Below are positions 22,301-31,949 of a stretch of DNA of 64,000 nucleotides, in pieces. Both the position numbers and the translations under genes were made by a program. The notes beneath the pieces were generated by a model, which saw only the letters and a list, made by a program, of their open reading frames with translations, did not search any database and was not told where the DNA came from. This DNA is from Paraphoma chrysanthemicola (Eukaryota > Ascomycota > Dothideomycetes > Pleosporales > Phaeosphaeriaceae), in assembly GCA_020744225.1 (NCBI GenBank), contig JAGMWG010000020.1, forward strand, positions 434,001-498,000, given 5' to 3'. Every line of letters starts with the position of its first letter. The first letter of the stretch is position 1.

Positions 22301-24085
22301 CTACCGTGCTTGGCCTTGTAGTACCATATCAGTAAATGTCAACATTGCATCCCTCCTTGATTGATACACTAGTGTCATGTCTTGTTCCTCGATACCTACC
22401 AGCTCGACCCTCTCATTTGTTAAAAGCGTGATGAACCGAAAACTTTGGAGGAGTCGCACTACAGTAAAACCAGCTACCGTGAGCGCAAAGTCCACTAGCA
22501 CAATATGCGTTAGAACAAGCCTTGACGGGACATGCTTTGACGACCTACTTCCTAGACATATTCGTGGACCACCGTGAAAGGGAAGATAGCCCCACTTCGA
22601 CTTAATCGGATCCTGATGCATAGGCAAATCTTCATCCCACCGCTCCGGGCGGAACAGCTCCGCGTCCATGCCGAACATATCGGGCCTCCTGTGCTTGGAA
22701 TACACACTGAATGCCACAGCACTGCCTTTTTGAATGGGCACGGGAGACGATCGATCTAGTCCGCCGCCTGTGGGTAACACTGTAGTGCGTATCGCTGTTC
22801 GCGTATTGACCGAGATCGGAGGGTAAAGTCTTAGAGCTTAAAAATATTAGCATTGCATGGTTTCATTGAAGGCAGCGTGAGCGCTCTACTTTCTTTTAGC
22901 ACGTTCTGCAGGTAGGGCAATTTTCGTAGGTCGCCTCTGTGAAGGTCAGGACTGTTTGCGCATGTTGAAGAAATTTTTGAGCGAAGCTTTTCCATAACCT
23001 TGGGATGGCGCACAAGGAGGAAACTGTCTGTGTCAAAGCATGGTTCGACTATCCGTGAGAACGCACTTACAATATCTACGAGAGGAGACAAGCTGTCGTA
23101 TCTTGGCCTGCCACGAGGAGGTTGATGACCCGACGGTGCAGTGCAGTGCGATCTGTTGTTTCCTTGGCGACAGTGTCCAAGAAGCCACACTGTCCAAACC
23201 GCTTACTGTCGTCTCAATCTATAGCTAGATTACGGTCGATGATCTGGTCTGCAAAGCTATGCACATCTTGACATGCGTGTCGAAGCTCCTTGCCGTTCAC
23301 AAGCCAATATAGACCAAGTAGTCGAAGTCGATTGGTGACCCCATCTCTGAGCAGTGTTAAAAGCCGTGGCAAACATTCGCTCACCCATAGCCTCTGGCGT
23401 GACTAAGCTGCGTACAGGTTTGCCAAACAAGAAGTATGTGGTTGTATCGAGCCTCAGCTGAACAAATAAAGGCTGAAGATCAATGGCCCAGGTTTCCTCG
23501 GTATGTACTGGATCAAGTCATCCACAGCTGTTCGTAGCACCTCAAGAGTTTCGTACTGCTTGTGTTGCAGTTGGGGACGTAGCATGTCCCGAGAGCGTTT
23601 CCACTCAGACCATTCCCCTGTGAAGATGCCGCCGCCGAAAAGCGGAAAAACAATCCTTCTTCGTGGTCTAAATACGAAATCTCGTCAGATATCAGTCCGA
23701 ACCAGGCCCCGAGAGAGTTGATATCCTTCCTTTGAGACTACTCAAAAATATGGCCTCAAGGCTAGCAGGTTCTGTCGTGCCGTAGGCTTTGGTTCCCTGA
23801 AACTTCTGTTCTGGAATGTTTCCTGTCTGTTGGAAATGGAAAAAGGAACAGCTCCATCAGATGAGACTCCGCATCTGCTCGAAAAATCTGCCCGAGGCGA
23901 TCGACACCCCATGGACGATGATTGGGTAGCCTGGGAGCCGGCAGACAGCCATGGTGCCGATCAATTGCTTCATCTGCCTAGATGTCCTGCTAGCATGTAA
24001 CGATGCTTCGAAGCAAACGTATACATACCTGGTGCTGTTGCTGGCGAAAGAGATATCGGTGAAAAGCGCCAAATGACAAGATCAT
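22301..24085 (-). pseudogene. Cytochrome P450 pseudogene (CYP52/CYP539-like)
   Basis: Reading the minus strand from about 24085, the P450 order is clear but broken. In sequence come an N-terminal RADAESHLMELF region, then GGGIFTGEWSEWKRSRDMLR, then LVAGQDTTACLLS (I-helix). ETLRLYPP and NTRTA follow (K-helix region, formed by splicing out a 53-bp intron), then FRPERWDEDLP, and last the haem loop FHGGPRICLG. Lesions: frameshifts near 23840, 23500 and 23340, and an in-frame TAG at 23078-23076 where family members have Trp (SWxF). That TGG-to-TAG change is C-to-T in a CpA on the other strand, the context RIP attacks. Splice sites are still visible (for example donor at 23070, and a 54-bp intron within the haem-loop region), so decay is fairly recent. 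The intact family hydroxylates fatty acids or alkanes; whether this copy served the adjacent cluster is unknown. Confidence 0.85.
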
Positions 24086-24113
24086 CGACAACGAGGGGGA
24101 CTATGGCATTGGC

Positions 24114-24575
24114 TATTTAAAGTCTTTTCGTTGCGTGGATCTTGTAGGAAACTGTAGTTTACTCGATCTATAGTAGGATCGTATTTCAGGCTGGATAGAT
24201 GGACTTGTGGCAGGTGTCCAGCTTTTCTATCTATATCCCCTTTGAGAAGTAGTAATAGATCGTGACAAACTTGATATGCTTCTTCTATCTGGTCGTGTAG
24301 AAATGATTTCTAGTTGTTCATAGTGAACTCAAGCGGCTTGTAAGAAAGCTTCTGTCCGTCGTCTGACCAATAGATGAAGACAGACGACGTTGCATTGTCT
24401 CGCAATTTGGCGCCGTACTACTCGCAGGTTTCAAGATCCAATTGATCGGGGAAATACTTTCATACACTATGAACCGATCCTGGAGTTCAAACACTAACTT
24501 GTCCGTGAATTGTGCCCGGCCTGCCTTGCTCTCGATAATTGCATGTTGTATCACTAGTAGCTATGCCAGCTTCAC
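24114..24575 (-). pseudogene. Broken coding remnant, family not recognised
   Basis: On the minus strand a coherent protein-like reading continues through at least one frameshift (near 24410) and one TAG (24312-24310). Segments in order: KLVFELQDRFIVYESISPINW, then SSVFIYWSDDGQKLSYKPLE, then FLHDQIEEAYQVCHDLLLLL, then SSLKYDPTIDRVNYSFLQDP. The composition and continuity across breaks argue that this was once coding. The YDPTID...NYSFLQDPRN pattern faintly recalls N-terminal parts of large fungal repeat-associated or helicase-linked proteins, but that is memory, not a match I can show. It directly abuts the P450 pseudogene on the same strand. Confidence 0.45.
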
Positions 24576-24819
24576 GATTCCAGACAACTATGCCGTATAT
24601 GGAACAGCATCGTCAAACCCATCACGATTGCTGTTAAGATAGTTCTATTGACTGCTAGCTTACACGCCTAGTCCGCTTCAGTATAGACTAGATAGCCTCT
24701 GTTAGACTATTCAGACTCCATCACAAGCCTAATGCGCGCCGATCTCTTAGATAAGCAATATAACTATCGCTTGGTTGGTGCATTTGCCGGGCTGTTAGCG
24801 GCCTGCCTTGTACCATGTT

Positions 24820-25842
24820 TTATTCTTGGGTCAGAGTGGCTTCTGTTACCCTTGATGCCTTTTGCTGGGAACTGGGGTCGTGTTCAAACTTGTTACCATA
24901 GGCTGTATCGGCATTAGTGCGATTCTGGAATGCGAAGCCTGCAACTGTTAGTACGAACGAGAATTTCCCTACATGGGACAGAACCGTACCTGGCTGAGCA
25001 ATGTTTAAGGCGAACACTGCCAAGGTCACCATTATCGACTCTAGCGCAATGAACAGACCCTCCTCCTTGAAGAGTGAGCCCTCGTATCCTTGACCAAGCT
25101 CGGCAATACGGTAACAGCAACGGATGAGGATAAAGAGAATAGATGCTGAGAAGAAAACGCCAAAGATCTTGAGGCGCGTTGAGATGAACCGGCGTTGATC
25201 CACTGGCTGAGACTTGCGGTACGAGATGTAGCGGAAGAGGTAGTCTAACGCCAGGGCGGTGAAGACAGTAAGAGTGAAGACCTGGAACGCCAGACCTGCA
25301 AGCGTGATGTACTCGCCGGATTTGTCACCTCCCACCGAGGTCGATGATAACGCGCCGCCTACGGATTGCAAGATCAAACTAACAATATCGCAAGGCACAA
25401 ACACCCACACGTATATCTTGGGCGGAAATCTGCAAGCTTCGGCGCTCAAAAAATTTGAGACCCTGGTGAGCGTGACGTAGATGGCGGCGGCGAAGAAGAC
25501 GGGCGAGATTGTAATGGAGCAGATCTGGATGATGAAGCCGTCAAAGGAGAAGGGATTCTTGTACAGCAAAATGCGCCCGCCGTAACCGATCATCTCGCCG
25601 ATGCAGCCGAGCGCCATCATGCTGCCAAAGAACCAGGTGCGATAGCGGATGCCCTGGGCCAGGTGGATGAACATGGAGACGCCGAAGAGGGCGATGAAGG
25701 CGATTTGCACAGGGAGGTTGGGCCGGTAGCTCTGGATGGAGGCTTCGACGGGGCACAAGGCGAGGGTGCAGTTGGCGTTGGGGCCGAAGGTCACGAGGTA
25801 CTGGGAGGGATCATTTTGGCCGGCTCCTTCGGGGGACGACAT
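24820..25842 (-). CDS. RTA1-like (lipid-translocating exporter family) membrane protein
   Basis: Seven-helix fungal membrane protein of the RTA1/RTM1/Rsb1 group, members of which confer resistance to toxic compounds or move sphingoid bases. Exons 25842-24990 and 24938-24820; 323 residues. The 51-bp intron has a perfect TACTAAC branch and is a multiple of three without a stop, so an unspliced reading also stays open; splicing gives AQPG|FAFQNR, the better version. Hydrophobic segments start at about residue 45 (VQIAFIALFGVSMFIHLA). The family patch EMIGYGGRILLYKNPFSFDG lies near 85-105 and RRFISTRLKIFGVFFSAS near 220-237. It is the leftmost intact gene of the biosynthetic region and lies on the same strand as the MFS transporter. 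A self-protection role in the cluster is plausible but unproven. Confidence 0.85.
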   Translation of the reverse strand: MSSPEGAGQNDPSQYLVTFGPNANCTLALCPVEASIQSYRPNLPVQIAFIALFGVSMFIHLAQGIRYRTWFFGSMMALGCIGEMIGYGGRILLYKNPFSFDGFIIQICSITISPVFFAAAIYVTLTRVSNFLSAEACRFPPKIYVWVFVPCDIVSLILQSVGGALSSTSVGGDKSGEYITLAGLAFQVFTLTVFTALALDYLFRYISYRKSQPVDQRRFISTRLKIFGVFFSASILFILIRCCYRIAELGQGYEGSLFKEEGLFIALESIMVTLAVFALNIAQPGTVLSHVGKFSFVLTVAGFAFQNRTNADTAYGNKFEHDPSSQQKASRVTEATLTQE

Positions 25843-26526
25843 TGTGGTAGTAAGGGTGGGAGGGGGTGGAAGATGCGTTGAGTCGAGGGTGGAACAAGCG
25901 AGACTCGACTTAGGGTTAGGAAGTGTCGGAGTGACAGAGGTAGCAGAGCTGCCAAAGAAAGGCGAAGAAGGAAGGCAAACTGGCTTGATTCGTGGTAGAG
26001 CAAAGTCGTAGCGGGCCAGAGAAAGTATATCAATGAAAAGTGAGTGGATGCCAGAGTATTGTGAGCTGAGATGAAAAAGCAGACTATGGTTCAGCTGGAT
26101 GATGCAAGCGTAGTCTTAGTAGATCAAAGCTGCTGCCTGTCGCACAACGCGTCGACCTTACCTAGGAATGAGACGCATGCATTGCCGCCCATTGCGTGTC
26201 GCGGCCATCAATTGGTGTTAAAAGCCCCGAAGGGGCGTAGTAGGAGGAATTAACCGAAGTTCAAGTACGGACTGTTATTGGTCGAATAACCGCCGATGCT
26301 GCAGCACCATCGCAGGATGCTGGCAGTGTTGACACTGGGTACCACCATTTTCACGAACTCTCGGCCGTATCCCTCCCCCTCAGATTGGTTTCGCTGTGGA
26401 GGCGTGGTAATTTTATTGTCCGGCACCACTCTTGCGTAATACAGTAGATTAATCTAATGTTACCTGGTAACACCTTGGCTTGAACAGGTTTCAAGCTCAT
26501 TTTAGGCCTACAACGCTAACGCCGAA
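25843..26526. other. Promoter side of the RTA1-like gene
   Basis: No gene supported. Contains GCCCC-GAA-GGGGC at 26224-26236, a short inverted repeat whose minus-strand form carries CCCCTTCGGGG, related to sites noted in other cluster promoters. Confidence 0.4.
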
Positions 26527-26613
26527 GAAGCTTCGCTTGCGAAGACGAGATGAAAGAAGCTTCGATTGCGAAGAAGAGATGAAAGAAGCTTCGATTGCGA
26601 AGAAGAGATGAAA
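26527..26613. repeat. Three tandem 29-bp repeats with internal hairpins
   Basis: Copies at 26527-26555, 26556-26584 and 26585-26613. Unit: GAAGCTTCGATTGCGAAG followed by AAGAGATGAAA; copy 1 differs at two bases, copies 2 and 3 are identical. Each unit contains CTTCG-ATTG-CGAAG, able to form a small stem-loop. A 29-bp period changes frame each time, so it is not a peptide repeat. Confidence 0.85.
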
Positions 26614-26766
26614 GACGGTCTACAAGAGAATTGGGACAAAATCCCACAAGACGAGATACAGCACCAGATTGCTGATATGCATAGAAAGATGCGCAGAACT
26701 CGCACGATCAAATGGAGGTTCTCTTCGAGGTATACAAGTGGTAATTCAGTTTTATTGCAGATTTAG
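26614..26766 (+). mobile_element. Possible 3' remnant of a Tc1/mariner-type transposase
   Basis: Translation right after the tandem repeats gives LQENWDKIPQDEIQHQIADM and then HRKM. This resembles the C-terminal pattern of Tc1/mariner DDE transposases (a W..IPQ..I..LI..MP block). The catalytic part is absent and no terminal inverted repeat was seen. The tandem repeats may have arisen within the old element. This is recognition of a short pattern only. Confidence 0.4.
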
Positions 26767-26976
26767 CCTATTGTACAGTGATGCTGGACCCGACAATGAG
26801 GTCGATAAATTTGATCACTTGCAATATTTCTGAGCAATCTCCCTTGACAATTTGTTTACTCTTCCAAATTCATGATAGTACAAATCATGCGCATCCTTGT
26901 CGAATGCCAAAAAGCAGAAGATGCGTCACCAGCGTTGGTGAGGTATCGCACTGCTCTTCCAAGTTGTGGAGTGTCT

Positions 26977-28791
26977 TCAAGTCATCTCAGCGCATTCTGG
27001 CTCTGTGGCCCTCGGCCTTTTATGCATCAATCGATTTGCCTCTTCCACTCCCAAACCCGTCCGGTGTTCAACATGCTCATCAGAAAGTTCCTCGCTTCCA
27101 ACGAGGAAAGATGCAATGAGTCCAATTCCGGAAAGAACGACGAAGAAGATCCACATATCGGCAAGACTGTCCTTTACAGCCAACCTGAAAACGTTCTGCT
27201 GAGCCGGAGTGAGCTGTGCAACGAGTTCCACAGATCCAGCTGCGCCATTCTTTGCAATTGCTTCCGCCATCGTAGAGCTGACTCCAGAAGCAATGAGACG
27301 ACCGCTTTGTGTCGAGAGTCGGTTCTCAAGAATGACGCCGCCTAGGACGATGCTGAAGGCGGCGCTAAGTGCGCGGATTGCACTGGCCGCAGAGACGGCG
27401 ACGCCCGCGTCGGCGGGTGGAAACCTTGCTTGCAGGGCAATGGTCGGTGCCTGAAAGTTGGGACCCAGGCCGACGGCGATAATCAGTTGATAGATGATGA
27501 TCTTTGGCCAATTGATTTCCGCACCGAAATCGATCAACAGACCGGTGCCCAGAGTGGAGAGAGCCATGCCTGCAATGATCATGTATAAGTACTTTCCCGT
27601 CTTCCGCATATAGAGACCTGTCCCGATGGTGAAAAGAGCCAGGGGAATGGCAAGAGGAAGGGACCAGACCGCCGAGTTAATTGGTGTTGCTCCAATAACT
27701 ACCTGGAAGTAGAACGGCACAAAGTAGGCTGTGCCATACAAAAGGAATCCATGCGTGAGATCCACCACGAATAGGGCGATAATGGGGCGAGTCGTGAAAA
27801 GTCGTAGAGGCAGCACCGGATAACGGGCCAGCTTCCACTCGATGCCAACAAACATACCACAAACCAATACGCTGAAAAGTATCAAACACACAACAATGGC
27901 AGAGCCCCAAGGATGTATCTCACCGCCATACTGGAGACCCAGGAGAAGCATAAGGACCGACCCTGTCAGTGCAATCGATCCCAGCCAATCAACAGCCATT
28001 AACCCTTTGATAATCTCGGTACGAGGATCGTGAACGTGGAGGAAAAAGACCAGGAGAGCAAAAGAGATTCCCTGGAACGGTAGGTTGATGTAGAAGCACC
28101 ATCTCCAGCCGATATTTTCCGCAATTACTCCTCCGATGAGAGGACCGGAAGATATTGCAATAGCATATACTACACCGAGAATGCCAAAATATAGTCCGCG
28201 TTGTCTGGGAAGTGGGTCAGCGCATTCTAGGGAGCAGTTTTTGGAGGCATATAGTGACTTCGAGGCTGGAATTCTCAATTTCACCTACCTTGGACTGACA
28301 AGATCTCCTATCAGAATTGTCACAATGAGCAGCACGCCGCCGGCTCCAGCACCTTGAATGGCACGCCCAGCAATGAGCACGGCAATGGTATTTGCCACGG
28401 CACACATCAAGCTTCCAATGAAGAAGACGAAAGTTGCCAGTAACAGAATTGGCTTGCGTCCAAAAATGTCGCTCACCTTGCCCCAAAGCGGAGCCAAAGC
28501 AGACTGGGTCACGAGGTACGCCGAACCAACCCATGAGTAGCTGATTTGAGATGCCTTGAAGTACGCAGCAATTGTCGGCAAGGCGGTTGTGACGAAGGAG
28601 ATGTCCAGAATAGCAAGGAACGACGTGACGCAGAGTGCAATCATGATCAGGGTCATGTTTCTGCGTGGCGTGTAGTTCTCCCCGGGTTCATCTTGTGATT
28701 GAATTTCCGCATTTTCAGACCGAGCCTCAGGAGTTTCTGCGTATTGCATCGTCCTCCCATGTTCTGAATTGCTCAATACAGATGGAGCCAT
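26977..28791 (-). CDS. MFS drug:H+ antiporter-2 type exporter (14 TM)
   Basis: Probable efflux pump for the cluster product. Exons 28791-28289 and 28204-26977, 84-bp intron; 576 residues. Splicing joins DLVSPR to QRGLYFG, restoring the conserved loop after helix 4. Visible family features: LDISFVTTALPTIA in helix 1, GSAYLVTQSALAPLWGKVSDIFGRKP (motif A between helices 2 and 3), AGRAIQGAGAGG, and the motif C-type stretch SGPLIGGVIAENIGWRWCFYINLP. Length and the central extra segments fit the 14-helix DHA2 group common beside fungal synthases. An upstream in-frame ATG at 28956 exists; I prefer 28791 because the extra 55 residues look like leader. It is divergent from the enoyl reductase across a 555-bp shared promoter. 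Confidence 0.9.
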
Positions 28792-29346
28792 GTCAAGTGC
28801 CGCAACAGAGCTTGGGGCAAGGACGAGGGCAGGAGAAGATTGCCACGTGATTCGTGTGACAGCAGCAAAGCGACAATTTTCTGATGTTTGGCCGAGTTGG
28901 AAAGGTACTGGGAGAGGCAGTTGGATCTGTATATGCGGCTGAAGATGAATTGTCATTCTAGATTATACTGTCTACTCGGGCCCGGTGGGGAATGATTACA
29001 TCACGTGCGATTTAAGCACAGACAGGATAACTACGTTAGCCTCCATTGGGCCCGAGACATAAAGTGGTTCTCGCGCTATGGATTTCCTTGGTCTCTCTGA
29101 CTCTTGTTCGGCGCTTTTCAGCCAATATGATGAGGAGCTCCGCTGGCGATGACCGGCGACCTCAGCTTGACCTTCGGCTAGGCTAGGCGGAGTAAACACT
29201 TGACATAGAGTTTGAAAAGCACGGGGCCACCAACAGCAGTGTATATCGTTCTCCATCCTGCGCCACCCATTCCTATTGTGCAGATAGTCTCAGACAACTT
29301 TAGTCAACTTCCGTCCCAAGCGTTCCAGCGGTCCCAGTCTCACGCC
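28792..29346. promoter_or_regulatory. Divergent promoter between exporter and enoyl reductase
   Basis: The shared 555 bp hold two inverted copies of CTCGGGCCC (28975-28983 and, reversed, 29048-29056), a CACGTG E-box at 29002-29007, and CCTTCGG at 29171-29177. Zn2Cys6 proteins commonly bind paired CGG or CCG triplets, so the inverted GGGCCC pair is a reasonable candidate site; this is inference. A 5' untranslated part must lie within it on each side. Confidence 0.45.
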
Positions 29347-30530
29347 ATGTCTTCGGTCACGTCCACTTTTGCGCTCCCACGGCGCCAGAATGCCTTGGTG
29401 GTTGTAGGGCCGGGCCAGCTTTCTCTACACCAAGATGAGCCTCTTCCTCATGTGGCGCCTGATATGGCGCTTGTTCGCACTGTTGCTGTCGCCATTGATC
29501 CCGTGGACGCCAAGATGCTCGATTACAGTCCAGCAGTTGGCGCCATTCGTGGATACGACTTCGCCGGGGTCGTTGTCGCACGCGGCGCAGGCGCCCCGCG
29601 TCATTTTGCCATCGGCGATCGAGTTGCTGGAGCAGTTCATGGGAACAACTCGCTGGGGCCCCGTATTGGTGTCTTTGCACAGTATGTTGGAGCGACGGCT
29701 GAGCTGCTCCTCAGGAATCCTGACACGATGACTTTCGAGGAGGCATCCACTCTCGGCATTGGCTTGGCCACAGCGGGTCTCGCCTTGTTCCGCGAACTAG
29801 AGGTGCCCGTGAGTCTCGAGGATCTGATTCACAGGGCCGGGCCGGATACGGATACAGACGTCAAACCTGCACCGAATGCGGCTTGGGTCCTTGTTTCTGG
29901 AGGCAGCACCGCCACTGGCACTCGGGCCATTCAACTTCTCAAGCTGTAAACTCAAGCTGTAAGCCGACTGAAGCCGGCTCGCTGGTGACAGGACTCTGTA
30001 GGGCAGGATTGCGGCCCATTGCAACTTGCTCGCCGTCGGATTCCGCACTCGTGCTCGATTTTGGCGCGGAAAAGGCGTTTGACTACCGCAGCCCGGACTG
30101 CGCCAAAGAGATGCGCGCTTACACGCGCAATGGCCTGGCGTTCGCGCTCGACTGCGTGTCTGAGTCAGGCAGCGCTCAGCTGTGCTATGGCGCAATTGGC
30201 AGGGCTGGTGGGCTGTATTGCGGGCTGGAGCCAGTCAGCCGGGCCGTGGCGGCTGGGCGCCCGTCGGTCCGCGCTTCGTGGCTGATGGTCCTAACCATGT
30301 TCGGCCGTCGCGTTGCATTGGATGGTGAGTACGCGCGCGAAGCATCGCCTGCAGATCGGGCCTTAAGCGCCAACATCTTTGCCGCGACACAAACTTTGCT
30401 GGACGCTGGTCGCATCAAGTCTCACCCAGTCAAGGTCTTAGACGGCAGGTGGGCCGGTGTCATCCAGGGTGTGGACATGATTCGTACTGGGGCTGTCTCA
30501 GGACAGAAGTTGGTTGTCCGGGTCGACTGA
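29347..30530 (+). CDS. Trans-acting enoyl reductase of the PKS-NRPS cluster
   Basis: Medium-chain (zinc-type fold) NADPH-dependent reductase of the LovC/ApdC/TenC kind, which reduces the growing polyketide in trans when the synthase's own ER is dead. Exons 29347-29945 and 30002-30530, 56-bp intron; 375 residues. The GYDFAG motif lies near residue 75 and the GDRVAGAVHG loop near 99. The nucleotide-binding VLVSGGSTATGTRAIQLLKL runs into AGLRPIATCSP across the splice, a glycine pattern characteristic of these trans-ERs. LDCVSESGS and the KVLDGRWAGVIQGVDMIRTG end are also as expected. The zinc-ligand cysteines of alcohol dehydrogenases are absent, as in LovC. The next gene starts only 87 bp downstream on the same strand. 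Which chain positions it reduces cannot be read from sequence. Confidence 0.92.
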
Positions 30531-30617
30531 TAGGGTTAGGGTGGAGTACATGTAGATAAACCACCATTCACATACCGACTATTCTGTCTAACCCTAGCCT
30601 GCTCTTGAACCACGAAA

Positions 30618-31682
30618 ATGGAAAGCGGCTCAACCAGACCGGCCCCGGCCAAACGAACCTCATGCGATCGCTGTCGTCTTCAGAAACTCAGATGCCCTCG
30701 ACCGGAATCGGACGATTTGGGCACCTGTGCCAGATGCCGATATCTGGGGGCACAATGTGTCTATAGCGCGCCATTGCCAAAGGGACGGCCAAGCGGAAGC
30801 AGGAACTCGACCAGCAAGAGCTATACAACGCCCAAGGAAGTACCTCTTCTGCCTCAGCCCTTGCAACCTACCCCGGAACTCATAGACAACCAAGAAACGA
30901 TATCTGACGAGCCCCAATTAGCACTCGTGTCTCAGGATTTTAGCCATCCATCAAGGGCCTGGTTTCAGCCAGATCCATGGTCCTCCTTAGGGACTCCTGC
31001 TGACACGGGATCGTTCGCTGATCTTGCCCTGGAAACAACACACAGCTCAAGCGCCTCATCTGCTGAGCCAACCCACGATGACATTCTCACAAGTTCAATG
31101 CAGCAGTTGGCAGCGCTAAGTTGCAGCCTCTATACCCTCCACACCACGTGTCGTAACGAGACGGCGAGCCTGGAGCTCCAGCCCCAGCTCGTCTCTCATA
31201 CCAACGCCTTCAATTCCTTGGCGTCCTTACTGGGAGACCTACCGAGCTTTGACGGATACGAGATATACACCGAAGCCTGTCTTGCATCAAAGAGCTTGCT
31301 ACTGGTCATGTATCAGCTTCGACTCTTCGACTCTCCAAATGATGAGGTTTTACCGGCTGCTCTGCGCCATCTTCTCTCTGCGTGTTATGTCCAACTCCTC
31401 CACGTGCATACGATTCTAGTCCGGCTTATGTCTCGTAAGGCACCCAACTCACCGGATTCCGACCCTTTCTCCTTCGGTCGACTCCGCCTTTTGGTCATCT
31501 ACAACCTTGCCAAGCATCTGCTGGAATACATGCGGCGTGGCTATAGCGTTTATGGCCTGACTCAGCCAACTACTGATACGGGATCTCACGAAATCAATCA
31601 GCTTGAGCACAGGCTATGGAACGACCTCCAGGAGTTGGAAATGCTTCTTTCTCCAAGGCTACAGACGCCTTCAATTCATTAG
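30618..31682 (+). CDS. Zn2Cys6 transcription factor, likely cluster regulator
   Basis: Single exon, 354 residues. The binuclear zinc cluster has cysteines at 16, 19, 26, 37, 40 and 47 (spacing 2-6-10-2-6) in the arrangement SCDRCRLQKLRCPR. A basic Ser-rich patch follows (KGRPSGSRN). The remainder has a low-complexity linker and a helical C-terminal half (LLGDLPSFDGYEIYTEACL, then LLLVMYQLRLFD), resembling the aflatoxin-regulator (AflR-like) C-terminal layout rather than the large fungal-specific factor domain. Placed between the enoyl reductase (87 bp) and the synthase (267 bp), it is the natural pathway-specific activator. Its binding site is unknown; candidate motifs are given for the neighbouring promoters. 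Confidence 0.9.
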   Translation: MESGSTRPAPAKRTSCDRCRLQKLRCPRPESDDLGTCARCRYLGAQCVYSAPLPKGRPSGSRNSTSKSYTTPKEVPLLPQPLQPTPELIDNQETISDEPQLALVSQDFSHPSRAWFQPDPWSSLGTPADTGSFADLALETTHSSSASSAEPTHDDILTSSMQQLAALSCSLYTLHTTCRNETASLELQPQLVSHTNAFNSLASLLGDLPSFDGYEIYTEACLASKSLLLVMYQLRLFDSPNDEVLPAALRHLLSACYVQLLHVHTILVRLMSRKAPNSPDSDPFSFGRLRLLVIYNLAKHLLEYMRRGYSVYGLTQPTTDTGSHEINQLEHRLWNDLQELEMLLSPRLQTPSIH

Positions 31683-31949
31683 TCTGCTGAGTGGCTTGTG
31701 AGAATTTTCTTGCCCCTTCGGATGTTTAACAGCCAATGAAAACAAAAGACTTGCTTTTTTGAAGGAAAGAGTATCTTGCTCCACAATATCGCTCGCTCCA
31801 TTGAATTTGAGTATATTTAAGAAGAAGAACGCGTCAGCTACTTGGGTACTCGCAAGCAGTTCCAAATTCGTCGAATTTGTTTCCCCCTGCATTTCATATA
31901 TTCTATTACTCATCCTGGTAACATATTCGATCATCCGTCTTTGTACGAT
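31683..31949 (+). promoter_or_regulatory. Promoter of the PKS-NRPS gene
   Basis: Contains CCCCTTCGG at 31713-31721 (shared core with the RTA1 and MFS/ER promoters) and a TATA-like TATATTTAA at 31812-31820, about 130 bases before the ATG. Pyrimidine-rich sequence leads to the start. Function is inferred. Confidence 0.4.

Noticed and set aside
24732..24917. 61-codon plus-strand frame with hydrophobic stretch
   Set aside because: Overlaps the 3' end of the RTA1-like gene on the other strand and part of a decayed region; a chance frame.
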